The notes under the pieces are model-generated. The model had not been told where the DNA came from. It did not search any database and saw only the letters and a program-made list of their open reading frames with translations. The position numbers were made by a program, and so were the translations under genes. DNA of 64,000 bases from Brachycybe producta (taxonomy: Eukaryota > Arthropoda > Diplopoda > Playtdesmida > Andrognathidae), in the NCBI GenBank assembly GCA_036925085.1, contig JAUPFP010000057.1, positions 558,001-622,000 of the forward strand. Direction: 5' to 3'. Below, piece by piece: positions 1 through 12,600 of the stretch (position 1 is its first letter; the number at the start of each line of letters is the position of its first letter).

Positions 1-370
1 ATCAAAAAATCTATAAGAATCAGTAAGAAATTCATTTGTTAGTTAAAGTAAATCTAACAATAATTAACAAAAAACGATACATTTCATTTTTAATTAACAA
101 ACAAAGAAAAAAACATGGTTTTTACAAATTGTAACATAACCAAAAAACTACTTGAGATATTTTGAAACTGATTTCAGCAGTGTGTTCAGAATCAAAAAAT
201 CTATAAGAATATGTAAGAAATTCATTTTTTGGTTAAAGTAAACCTAACAATAATTAACAAAAAAACGATACATTTCGTTTTTAATTAACAAACAAAGAAA
301 AAAACATGGTTTTCACAAAATGTAACAACCAAAAAACTACTTGAGATATTTTGAAACTGATTTCAGCAGT

Positions 371-560
371 GTTCAGAATCAAAAAATCTATAAGAATCAG
401 TAAGAAATTCATTTGTTAGTTAAAGTAAATCTAACAATAATTAACAAAAAACGATACATTTCGTTTTTAATTAACAAACAAAGAAAAAAACATGGTTTTT
501 ACAAAATGTAACATAACCAAAAAACTACTTGAGATATTTTGAAACTGATTTCAGCAGTGT
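371..560 (+). repeat. Satellite monomer subtype 1 (CAGTAAG / TTTGTTAG), 190 bp
   Basis: Representative copy of a common subtype. It is marked by ATAAGAATCAGTAAG, then CATTTGTTAGTTAAAG and GTAAATCTAAC, followed by ACATGG and TTTCAGCAGT. The central dyad carries either TTTCG or TTTCA. The subtype alternates with subtypes 2 and 3 through the array. Its 190-bp length is one shorter than most other subtypes, which have an extra A in the A-run before CGATAC or before CGTGG. Confidence 0.85.
441..474. repeat. Imperfect dyad in each monomer (representative)
   Basis: The left arm TTAACAAAAAACGA and right arm TCGTTTTTAATTAA are inverted repeats matching at 12 of 14 positions around the centre TACATT. 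The inner 8 bp (AAAAACGA / TCGTTTTT) pair perfectly. The same element is present in nearly every monomer. It is flanked and overlapped by the direct repeat AATTAACAAA, 30 bp apart. It could form a hairpin or cruciform or be a site for a dimeric protein; both are inference. Many monomers read TTTCA instead of TTTCG, which weakens the dyad at one position. Confidence 0.7.
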
Positions 561-751
561 GTTCAGAATCAAAAAATCTACAAGAATATGTAAGAAATTC
601 ATTTTTTGGTTAAAGTAAACCTAACAATAATTAACAAAAAAACGATACATTTCGTTTTTTATTAACAAACAAAGAAAAAAACATAGTTTTTACAAAATGT
701 AACATAACCAAAAAACTACTTGAGATATTTTGAAACTGATTTCAGCAGTGT
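561..751 (+). repeat. Satellite monomer subtype 2 (ATATGTAAG / TTTTTTGG), 191 bp
   Basis: Representative copy of a second subtype, marked by AAGAATATGTAAG, CATTTTTTGGTTAAAG, GTAAACCTAAC and seven A before CGATAC. This copy also has the rarer CTACAAG in place of CTATAAG and ACATAG in place of ACATGG. The ACATAG variant recurs at about 26711 at the same offset as its neighbours, which makes it a useful marker of a long duplication. Confidence 0.85.
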
Positions 752-1320
752 GTTCAGAATCAAAAAATCTATAAAAATTTGTAAGAAATTCATTTTTTTG
801 TTAAAGTAAACCTAACAATAATTAACAAAAAACGATACATTTCGTTTTTAATTAACAAACAAAGAAAAAAAACGTGGTTTTCACAAAATGTAACATAACC
901 AAAAAACCACTTGAGATATTTGGAAACTGATTTTACCAGTGTGTTCAGAATCAAAAAATCTATAAGAATCAGTAAGAAATTCAATTGTTAGTTAAAGTAA
1001 ATCTAACAATAATTAACAAAAAACGATATATTTTGTTTTTAATTAACAAACAAAGAAAAAAAACGTGGTTTTCACAAAATGTAACATAACCATAAAACTA
1101 CTTGAGATATTTTGAAACTGATTTCACCAGTGTGTTCAGAATCAAAGAATCTATAAGAATCAGTAAGAAATTCATTTGTTAGTTAAAGTAAACCTAACAA
1201 TAATTAACAAAAAAACGATACATTTCGTTTTTAATTAACAAAGAAAAAAACATGGTTTTTACAAAATGTAACATAACCAAAAAACTACTTGAGATATTTT
1301 GAAACTGATTTCAGCAGTGT
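752..1320 (+). repeat. Three-monomer cassette marked by ACGTGG (subtypes 3, 4, 5)
   Basis: Three consecutive monomers, 752-942, 943-1133 and 1134-1320, travel together through much of the array. The first has ATAAAAAT(A/T)TG, CATTTTTTTG, ACGTGG, AAACCAC, TTTGGAAAC and TTTTACCAG. The second has CAATTGTTAG, ACGATATATTTTG, ACGTGG, CCATAAAAC and CACCAG. The third starts with AATCAAAGAATC. In this copy the third lacks a CAAA tetranucleotide (AATTAACAAAG instead of AATTAACAAACAAAG), giving 187 bp. The first-to-second boundary happens to leave a 64-codon frame open on the minus strand, so 29 such frames in the window mark copies of this monomer pair or of close hybrids; they are not genes. Confidence 0.8.
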
Positions 1321-1963
1321 GTTCAGAATCAAAAAATTTATAAGAATATGTAAGAAATTCATTTTTTGGTTAAAGTAAACCTAACAATAATTAACAAAAA
1401 AACGATACATTTCGTATTTAATTAACAAACAAAGAAAAAAACATGGTTTTTACAAAATGTAACATAACCAAAAAACTACTTGAGATATTTTGAAACTGAT
1501 TTCAGCAGTGTGTTCAGAATCAAAAAATCTATAAAAATATGTAAGAAATTCATTTTTTTGTTAAAGTAAACCTAACAATAATTAACAAAAAACGATACAT
1601 TTCGTTTTTAATTAACAAACAAAGAAAAAAAACGTGGTTTTCACAAAATGTAACATAACCATAAAACTACTTGAGATATTTTGAAACTGATTTCACCAGT
1701 GTGTTCAGAATCAAAGAATCTATAAGAATCAGTAAGAAATTCATTTGTTAGTTAAAGTAAACCTAACAATAATTAACAAAAAAACGATACATTTCGTTTT
1801 TAATTAACAAACAAAGAAAAAAACATGGTTTTTACAAAATATAACATAACCAAAAAACTACTTGAGATATTTTGAAACTGATTTCAGCAGTGTGTTCAGA
1901 ATCAAAAATTCTATAAGAATATGTAAGAAATTCACTTTTTGGTTAAAGTAAACCTAACAATAA

Positions 1964-1995
1964 TTAACAAAAAAACGATTTTCTTTTTTAATTAA
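1964..1995. repeat. Dyad variant with altered centre
   Basis: Here the centre TACATTTCG is replaced by a shorter TTTTC stretch, giving ACGATTTTCTTTTTT, so the CGA/TCG part of the dyad is lost while the outer TTAAC and AATTAA remain. The variant recurs in one monomer lineage (for example near 3877, 4447, 5967, 6537, 8247, 8817, 15847, 38077, 42257, 48157). It therefore arose once and was copied along with its neighbours. Confidence 0.7.
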
Positions 1996-4900
1996 CAAAC
2001 AAAGAAAAAAACATGGTTTTTACAAAATGTAACATAACCAAAAAACTACTTGAGATATTTTGAAACTGATTTCAGCAGTGTGTTCAGAATCAAAAAATCT
2101 ATAAAAATATGTAAGAAATTCATTTTTTTGTTAAAGTAAACCTAACAATAATTAACAAAAAACGATACATTTCATTTTTAATTAACAAACAAAGAAAAAA
2201 ACATGGTTTTCACAAAATGTAACATAACCAAAAAACTACTTGAGATATTTTGAAACTGATTTCAGCAGTGTGTTCAGAATCAAAAAATCTATAAGAATCA
2301 GTAAGAAATTCATTTGTTAGTTAAAGTAAATCTAACAATAATTAACAAAAAACGATACATTTCATTTTTAATTAACAAACAAAGAAAAAAACATGGTTTT
2401 CACGAAATGTAACATAACCAAAAAACTACTTGAGATATTTTGAAACTGATTTCAGCAGTGTGTTCAGAATCAAAAAATCTATAAGAATCAGTAAGAAATT
2501 CATTTGTTAGTTAAAGTAAATCTAACAATAATTAACAAAAAACGATACATTTCGTTTTTAATTAACAAACAAAGAAAAAAAACGTGGTTTTCACAAAATG
2601 TAACATAACCAAAAAACCACTTGAGATATTTGGAAACTGATTTTACCAGTGTGTTCAGAATCAAAAAATCTATAAGAATCAGTAAGAAATTCAATTGTTA
2701 GTTAAAGTAAATCTAACAATGATTAACAAAAAACGATATATTTTGTTTTTAATTAACAAACAAAGAAAAAAACATGGTTTTTACAAAATGTAACATAACC
2801 AAAAAACTACTTGAGATATTTTGAAACTGATTTCAGCAGTGTGTTCAGAATCAAAAAATCTATAAAAATATGTAAGAAATTCATTTTTTTGTTAAAGTAA
2901 ACCTAACAATAATTAACAAAAAATGATACATTTCATTTTTAATTAACAAACAAAGAAAAAAACATGGTTTTCACAAAATGTAACATAACCAAAAAACTAC
3001 TTGAGATATTTTGAAACTGATTTCAGCAGTGTGTTCAGAATCAAAAAATCTATAAGAATCAGTAAGAAATTCATTTGTTAGTTAAAGTAAATCTAACAAT
3101 AATTAACAAAAAACGATACATTTCATTTTTAATTAACAAACAAAGAAAAAAACATGGTTTTCACGAAATGTAACATAACCAAAAAACTACTTGAGATATT
3201 TTGAAACTGATTTCAGCAGTGTGTTCAGAATCAAAAAATCTATAAGAATCAGTAAGAAATTCATTTGTTAGTTAAAGTAAATCTAACAATAATTAACAAA
3301 AAACGATACATTTCATTTTTAATTAACAAACAAAGAAAAAAACATGGTTTTTACAAATTGTAACATAACCAAAAAACTACTTGAGATATTTTGAAACTGA
3401 TTTCAGCAGTGTGTTCAGAATCAAAAAATCTATAAAAATATGTAAGAAATTCATTTTTTTGTTAAAGTAAACCTAACAATAATTAACAAAAAACGATACA
3501 TTTCGTTTTTAATTAACAAACAAAGAAAAAAAACGTGGTTTTCACAAAATGTAACATAACCATAAAACTACTTGAGATATTTTGAAACTGATTTCACCAG
3601 TGTGTTCAGAATCAAAGAATCTATAAGAATCAGTAAGAAATTCATTTGTTAGTTAAAGTAAACCTAACAATAATTAACAAAAAAACGATACATTTCGTTT
3701 TTAATTAACAAACAAAGAAAAAAACATGGTTTTTACAAAATATAACATAACCAAAAAACTACTTGAGATATTTTGAAACTGATTTCAGCAGTGTGTTCAG
3801 AATCAAAAAATCTATAAGAATATGTAAGAAATTCATTTTTTGGTTAAAGTAAACCTAACAATAATTAACAAAAAAACGATTTTCTTTTTTAATTAACAAA
3901 CAAAGAAAAAAACATGGTTTTTCAAAATGTAACATAACCAAAAAACTACTTGAGATATTTTGAAACTGATTTCAGCAGTGTGTTCATAATCAAAAAATCT
4001 ATAAAAATATGTAAGAAATTCATTTTTTTGTTAAAGTAAACCTAACAATAATTAACAAAAAACGATACATTTCATTTTTAATTAACAAACAAAGAAAAAA
4101 ACATGGTTTTCACGAAATGTAACATAACCAAAAAACTACTTGAGATATTTTGAAACTGATTTCAGCAGTGTGTTCAGAATCAAAAAATCTATAAGAATCA
4201 GTAAGAAATTCATTTGTTAGTTAAAGTAAACCTAACAATAATTAACAAAAAAACAATACATTTCGTTTTTAATTAACAAACAAAGAAAAAAACATGGTTT
4301 TTACAAAATATAACATAACCAAAAAACTACTTGAGATATTTTGAAACTGATTTCAGCAGTGTGTTCAGAATCAAAAATTCTATAAGAATATGTAAGAAAT
4401 TCACTTTTTGGTTAAAGTAAACCTAACAATAATTAACAAAAAAACGATTTTCTTTTTTAATTAACAAACAAAGAAAAAAACATGGTTTTTACAAAATGTA
4501 ACATAACCAAAAAACTACTTGAGATATTTTGAAACTGATTTCAGCAGTGTGTTCAGAATCAAAAAATCTATAAAAATATGTAAGAAATTCATTTTTTTGT
4601 TAAAGTAAACCTAACAATAATTAACAAAAAACGATACATTTCATTTTTAATTAACAAACAAAGAAAAAAACATGGTTTTCACAAAATGTAACATAACCAA
4701 AAAACTACTTGAGATATTTTGAAACTGATTTCAGCAGTGTGTTCAGAATCAAAAAATCTATAAGAATCAGTAAGAAATTCATTTGTTAGTTAAAGTAAAC
4801 CTAACAATAATTAACAAAAAACGATACATTTCGTTTTTAATTAACAAACAAAGAAAAAAAACGTGGTTTTCACAAAATGTAACATAACCAAAAAACCACT

Positions 4901-5039
4901 TGAGATATTTGGAAACTGATTTTACCAGTGTGTTCAGAATCAAAAAATCTATAAGAATCAGTAAGAAATTCAATTGTTAGTTAAAGTAAATCTAACAATA
5001 ATTAACAAAAAACGATATATTTTGTTTTTAATTAACAAA

Positions 5040-8000
5040 CAAAGAAAAAAAACGTGGTTTTCACAAAATGTAACATAACCATAAAACTACTTGAGATATT
5101 TTGAAACTGATTTCACCAGTGTGTTCAGAATCAAAGAATCTATAAGAATCAGTAAGAAATTCATTTGTTAGTTAAAGTAAACCTAACAATAATTAACAAA
5201 AAAACGATACATTTCGTTTTTAATTAACAAAGAAAAAAACATGGTTTTTACAAAATGTAACATAACCAAAAAACTACTTGAGATATTTTGAAACTGATTT
5301 CAGCAGTGTGTTCAGAATCAAAAAATTTATAAGAATATGTAAGAAATTCATTTTTTGGTTAAAGTAAACCTAACAATAATTAACAAAAAAACGATACATT
5401 TCGTTTTTAATTAACAAACAAAGAAAAAAACATGGTTTTTACAAAATGTAACATAACCAAAAAACTACTTGAGATATTTTGAAACTGATTTCAGCAGTGT
5501 GTTCAGAATCAAAAAATCTATAAAAATATGTAAGAAATTCATTTTTTTGTTAAAGTAAACCTAACAATAATTAACAAAAAACGATACATTTCGTTTTTAA
5601 TTAACAAACAAAGAAAAAAAACGTGGTTTTCACAAAATGTAACATAACCATAAAACTACTTGAGATATTTTGAAACTGATTTCACCAGTGTGTTCAGAAT
5701 CAAAGAATCTATAAGAATCAGTAAGAAATTCATTTGTTAGTTAAAGTAAACCTAACAATAATTAACAAAAAAACGATACATTTCGTTTTTAATTAACAAA
5801 CAAAGAAAAAAACATGGTTTTTACAAAATATAACATAACCAAAAAACTACTTGAGATATTTTGAAACTGATTTCAGCAGTGTGTTCAGAATCAAAAAATC
5901 TATAAGAATATGTAAGAAATTCATTTTTTGGTTAAAGTAAACCTAACAATAATTAACAAAAAAACGATTTTCTTTTTTAATTAACAAACAAAGAAAAAAA
6001 CATGGTTTTTACAAAATGTAACATAACCAAAAAACTACTTGAGATATTTTGAAACTGATTTCAGCAGTGTGTTCATAATCAAAAAATCTATAAAAATATG
6101 TAAGAAATTCATTTTTTTGTTAAAGTAAACCTAACAATAATTAACAAAAAACGATACATTTCATTTTTAATTAACAAACAAAGAAAAAAACATGGTTTTC
6201 ACGAAATGTAACATAACCAAAAAACTACTTGAGATATTTTGAAACTGATTTCAGCAGTGTGTTCAGAATCAAAAAATCTATAAGAATCAGTAAGAAATTC
6301 ATTTGTTAGTTAAAGTAAACCTAACAATAATTAACAAAAAAACAATACATTTCGTTTTTAATTAACAAACAAAGAAAAAAACATGGTTTTTACAAAATAT
6401 AACATAACCAAAAAACTACTTGAGATATTTTGAAACTGATTTCAGCAGTGTGTTCAGAATCAAAAATTCTATAAGAATATGTAAGAAATTCACTTTTTGG
6501 TTAAAGTAAACCTAACAATAATTAACAAAAAAACGATTTTCTTTTTTAATTAACAAACAAAGAAAAAAACATGGTTTTTACAAAATGTAACATAACCAAA
6601 AAACTACTTGAGATATTTTGAAACTGATTTCAGCAGTGTGTTCAGAATCAAAAAATCTATAAAAATATGTAAGAAATTCATTTTTTTGTTAAAGTAAACC
6701 TAACAATAATTAACAAAAAACGATACATTTCATTTTTAATTAACAAACAAAGAAAAAAACATGGTTTTCACAAAATGTAACATAACCAAAAAACTACTTG
6801 AGATATTTTGAAACTGATTTCAGCAGTGTGTTCAGAATCAAAAAATCTATAAGAATCAGTAAGAAATTCATTTGTTAGTTAAAGTAAATCTAACAATAAT
6901 TAACAAAAAACGATACATTTCATTTTTAATTAACAAACAAAGAAAAAAACATGGTTTTCACGAAATGTAACATAACCAAAAAACTACTTGAGATATTTTG
7001 AAACTGATTTCAGCAGTGTGTTCAGAATCAAAAAATCTATAAGAATCAGTAAGAAATTCATTTGTTAGTTAAAGTAAATCTAACAATAATTAACAAAAAA
7101 CGATACATTTCGTTTTTAATTAACAAACAAAGAAAAAAACATGGTTTTTACAAAATGTAACATAACCAAAAAACTACTTGAGATATTTTGAAACTGATTT
7201 CAGCAGTGTGTTCAGAATCAAAAAATCTACAAGAATATGTAAGAAATTCATTTTTTGGTTAAAGTAAACCTAACAATAATTAACAAAAAAACGATACATT
7301 TCGTTTTTTATTAACAAACAAAGAAAAAAAACGTGGTTTTCACAAAATGTAACATAACCATAAAACTACTTGAGATATTTTGAAACTGATTTCACCAGTG
7401 TGTTCAGAATCAAAGAATCTATAAGAATCAGTAAGAAATTCATTTGTTAGTTAAAGTAAACCTAACAATAATTAACAAAAAAACGATACATTTCGTTTTT
7501 AATTAACAAAGAAAAAAACATGGTTTTTACAAAATGTAACATAACCAAAAAACTACTTGAGATATTTTGAAACTGATTTCAGCAGTGTGTTCAGAATCAA
7601 AAAATTTATAAGAATATGTAAGAAATTCATTTTTTGGTTAAAGTAAACCTAACAATAATTAACAAAAAAACGATACATTTCGTTTTTAATTAACAAACAA
7701 AGAAAAAAACATGGTTTTTACAAAATGTAACATAACCAAAAAACTACTTGAGATATTTTGAAACTGATTTCAGCAGTGTGTTCAGAATCAAAAAATCTAT
7801 AAAAATATGTAAGAAATTCATTTTTTTGTTAAAGTAAACCTAACAATAATTAACAAAAAACGATACATTTCGTTTTTAATTAACAAACAAAGAAAAAAAA
7901 CGTGGTTTTCACAAAATGTAACATAACCATAAAACTACTTGAGATATTTTGAAACTGATTTCACCAGTGTGTTCAGAATCAAAGAATCTATAAGAATCAG

Positions 8001-9600
8001 TAAGAAATTCATTTGTTAGTTAAAGTAAACCTAACAATAATTAACAAAAAAACGATACATTTCGTTTTTAATTAACAAACAAAGAAAAAAACATGGTTTT
8101 TACAAAATATAACATAACCAAAAAACTACTTGAGATATTTTGAAACTGATTTCAGCAGTGTGTTCAGAATCAAAAAATCTATAAGAATATGTAAGAAATT
8201 CATTTTTTGGTTAAAGTAAACCTAACAATAATTAACAAAAAAACGATTTTCTTTTTTAATTAACAAACAAAGAAAAAAACATGGTTTTTACAAAATGTAA
8301 CATAACCAAAAAACTACTTGAGATATTTTGAAACTGATTTCAGCAGTGTGTTCATAATCAAAAAATCTATAAAAATATGTAAGAAATTCATTTTTTTGTT
8401 AAAGTAAACCTAACAATAATTAACAAAAAACGATACATTTCATTTTTAATTAACAAACAAAGAAAAAAACATGGTTTTCACGAAATGTAACATAACCAAA
8501 AAACTACTTGAGATATTTTGAAACTGATTTCAGCAGTGTGTTCAGAATCAAAAAATCTATAAGAATCAGTAAGAAATTCATTTGTTAGTTAAAGTAAACC
8601 TAACAATAATTAACAAAAAAACAATACATTTCGTTTTTAATTAACAAACAAAGAAAAAAACATGGTTTTTACAAAATATAACATAACCAAAAAACTACTT
8701 GAGATATTTTGAAACTGATTTCAGCAGTGTGTTCAGAATCAAAAATTCTATAAGAATATGTAAGAAATTCACTTTTTGGTTAAAGTAAACCTAACAATAA
8801 TTAACAAAAAAACGATTTTCTTTTTTAATTAACAAACAAAGAAAAAAACATGGTTTTTACAAAATGTAACATAACCAAAAAACTACTTGAGATATTTTGA
8901 AACTGATTTCAGCAGTGTGTTCAGAATCAAAAAATCTATAAAAATATGTAAGAAATTCATTTTTTTGTTAAAGTAAACCTAACAATAATTAACAAAAAAC
9001 GATACATTTCATTTTTAATTAACAAACAAAGAAAAAAACATGGTTTTCACAAAATGTAACATAACCAAAAAACTACTTGAGATATTTTGAAACTGATTTC
9101 AGCAGTGTGTTCAGAATCAAAAAATCTATAAGAATCAGTAAGAAATTCATTTGTTAGTTAAAGTAAATCTAACAATAATTAACAAAAAACGATACATTTC
9201 ATTTTTAATTAACAAACAAAGAAAAAAACATGGTTTTCACGAAATGTAACATAACCAAAAAACTACTTGAGATATTTTGAAACTGATTTCAGCAGTGTGT
9301 TCAGAATCAAAAAATCTATAAGAATCAGTAAGAAATTCATTTGTTAGTTAAAGTAAATCTAACAATAATTAACAAAAAACGATACATTTCGTTTTTAATT
9401 AACAAACAAAGAAAAAAACATGGTTTTTACAAAATGTAACATAACCAAAAAACTACTTGAGATATTTTGAAACTGATTTCAGCAGTGTGTTCAGAATCAA
9501 AAAATCTACAAGAATATGTAAGAAATTCATTTTTTGGTTAAAGTAAACCTAACAATAATTAACAAAAAAACGATACATTTCGTTTTTTATTAACAAACAA
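5040..9600 (+). repeat. Tandem 12-monomer duplication, unit ~2279 bp
   Basis: About 5040-7320 is repeated directly as about 7320-9600. Markers at the same offset are the CAAA deletion at 5222 and 7501, the AACAATAC variant at 6342 and 8621, and CTACAAGAATATG near 7227 and 9507, with the order of TTTTC-centre monomers also preserved. The end of the first unit meets the start of the second, as expected from unequal crossing-over. The copies differ by very few substitutions as far as I could compare by eye. Confidence 0.7.
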
Positions 9601-12600
9601 AGAAAAAAACATGGTTTTCACAAAATGTAACATAACCAAAAAACTACTTGAGATATTTTGAAACTGATTTCAGCAGTGTGTTCAGAATCAAAAAATCTAT
9701 AAGAATCAGTAAGAAATTCATTTGTTAGTTAAAGTAAATCTAACAATAATTAACAAAAAACGATACATTTCATTTTTAATTAACAAACAAAGAAAAAAAC
9801 ATGGTTTTCACGAAATGTAACATAACCAAAAAACTACTTGAGATATTTTGAAACTGATTTCAGCAGTGTGTTCAGAATCAAAAAATCTATAAGAATCAGT
9901 AAGAAATTCATTTGTTAGTTAAAGTAAATCTAACAATAATTAACAAAAAACGATACATTTCGTTTTTAATTAACAAACAAAGAAAAAAACATGGTTTTTA
10001 CAAAATGTAACATAACCAAAAAACTACTTGAGATATTTTGAAACTGATTTCAGCAGTGTGTTCAGAATCAAAAAATCTATAAAAATATGTAAGAAATTCA
10101 TTTTTTTGTTAAAGTAAACCTAACAATAATTAACAAAAAACGATACATTTCGTTTTTAATTAACAAACAAAGAAAAAAAACGTGGTTTTCACAAAATGTA
10201 ACATAACCAAAAAACTACTTGAGATATTTTGAAACTGATTTCAGCAGTGTGTTCAGAATCAAAAAATCTATAAAAATATGTAAGAAATTCATTTTTTTGT
10301 TAAAGTTAACCTAACAATAATTAACAAAAAACGATACATTTCGTTTTTAATTAACAAACAAAGAAAAAAAACGTGGTTTTCACAAAATGTAACATAACCA
10401 AAAAACCACTTGAGATATTTGGAAACTGATTTTACCAGTGTGTTCAGAATCAAAAAATCTATAAGAATCAGTAAGAAATTCAATTGTTAGTTAAAGTAAA
10501 TCTAACAATAATTAACAAAAAACGATATATTTTGTTTTTAATTAACAAACAAAGAAAAAAAACGTGGTTTTCACAAAATGTAACATAACCATAAAACTAC
10601 TTGAGATATTTTGAAACTGATTTCACCAGTGTGTTCAGAATCAAAGAATCTATAAGAATCAGTAAGAAATTCATTTGTTAGTTAAAGTAAACCTAACAAT
10701 AATTAACAAAAAAACGATACATTTCGTTTTTAATTAACAAAGAAAAAAACATGGTTTTTACAAAATGTAACATAACCAAAAAACTACTTGAGATATTTTG
10801 AAACTGATTTCACCAGTGTGTTCAGAATCAAAAAAATTATAAGAATATGTAAGAAATTCATTTTTTGGTTAAAGTAAACCTAACAATAATTAACAAAAAA
10901 ACGATACATTTCGTTTTTAATTAACAAACAAAGAAAAAAACATGGTTTTTACAAAATGTAACATAACCAAAAAACTACTTGAGATATTTTGAAACTGATT
11001 TCAGCAGTGTGTTCAGAATCAAAAAATCTATAAAAATATGTAAGAAATTCATTTTTTTGTTAAAGTAAACCTAACAATAATTAACAAAAAACGATACATT
11101 TCGTTTTTAATTAACAAACAAAGAAAAAAAACGTGGTTTTCACAAAATGTAACATAACCAAAAAACCACTTGAGATATTTGGAAACTGATTTTACCAGTG
11201 TGTTCAGAATCAAAAAATCTATAAGAATCAGTAAGAAATTCAATTGTTAGTTAAAGTAAATCTAACAATGATTAACAAAAAACGATATATTTTGTTTTTA
11301 ATTAACAAACAAAGAAAAAAACATGGTTTTTACAAAATGTAACATAACCAAAAAACTACTTGAGATATTTTGAAACTGATTTCAGCAGTGTGTTCAGAAT
11401 CAAAAAATCTATAAAAATATGTAAGAAATTCATTTTTTTGTTAAAGTAAACCTAACAATAATTAACAAAAAACGATACATTTCGTTTTTAATTAACAAAC
11501 AAAGAAAAAAAACGTGGTTTTCACAAAATGTAACATAACCAAAAAACCACTTGAGATATTTGGAAACTGATTTTACCAGTGTGTTCAGAATCAAAAAATC
11601 TATAAGAATCAGTAAGAAATTCAATTGTTAGTTAAAGTAAATCTAACAATGATTAACAAAAAACGATATATTTTGTTTTTAATTAACAAACAAAGAAAAA
11701 AACATGGTTTTTACAAAATGTAACATAACCAAAAAACTACTTGAGATATTTTGAAACTGATTTCAGCAGTGTGTTCAGAATCAAAAAATCTATAAAAATA
11801 TGTAAGAAATTCATTTTTTTGTTAAAGTAAACCTAACAATAATTAACAAAAAATGATACATTTCATTTTTAATTAACAAACAAAGAAAAAAACATGGTTT
11901 TCACAAAATGTAACATAACCAAAAAACTACTTGAGATATTTTGAAACTGATTTCAGCAGTGTGTTCAGAATCAAAAAATCTATAAGAATCAGTAAGAAAT
12001 TCATTTGTTAGTTAAAGTAAATCTAAGAATAATTAACAAAAAACGATACATTTCATTTTTAATTAACAAACAAAGAAAAAAACATGGTTTTCACGAAATG
12101 TAACATAACCAAAAAACTACTTGAGATATTTTGAAACTGATTTCAGCAGTGTGTTCAGAATCAAAAAATCTATAAGAATCAGTAAGAAATTCATTTGTTA
12201 GTTAAAGTAAATCTAACAATAATTAACAAAAAACGATACATTTCATTTTTAATTAACAAACAAAGAAAAAAACATGGTTTTTACAAATTGTAACATAACC
12301 AAAAAACTACTTGAGATATTTTGAAACTGATTTCAGCAGTGTGTTCAGAATCAAAAAATCTATAAGAATATGTAAGAAATTCATTTTTTGGTTAAAGTAA
12401 ACCTAACAATAATTAACAAAAAAACGATACATTTCGTTTTTAATTAACAAACAAAGAAAAAAACATGGTTTTCACAAAATGTAACAACCAAAAAACTACT
12501 TGAGATATTTTGAAACTGATTTCAGCAGTGTTCAGAATCAAAAAATCTATAAGAATCAGTAAGAAATTCATTTGTTAGTTAAAGTAAATCTAACAATAAT

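Noticed and set aside
441..474. CENP-B box
   Set aside because: TTTCGTTTTTAATTAAC shares TTCG with the box but lacks the required CGGG half.
371..560. Phased A-tracts giving intrinsically bent DNA
   Set aside because: A-runs in a monomer are about 35-65 bp apart, not near 10 bp, so helical phasing is not evident.
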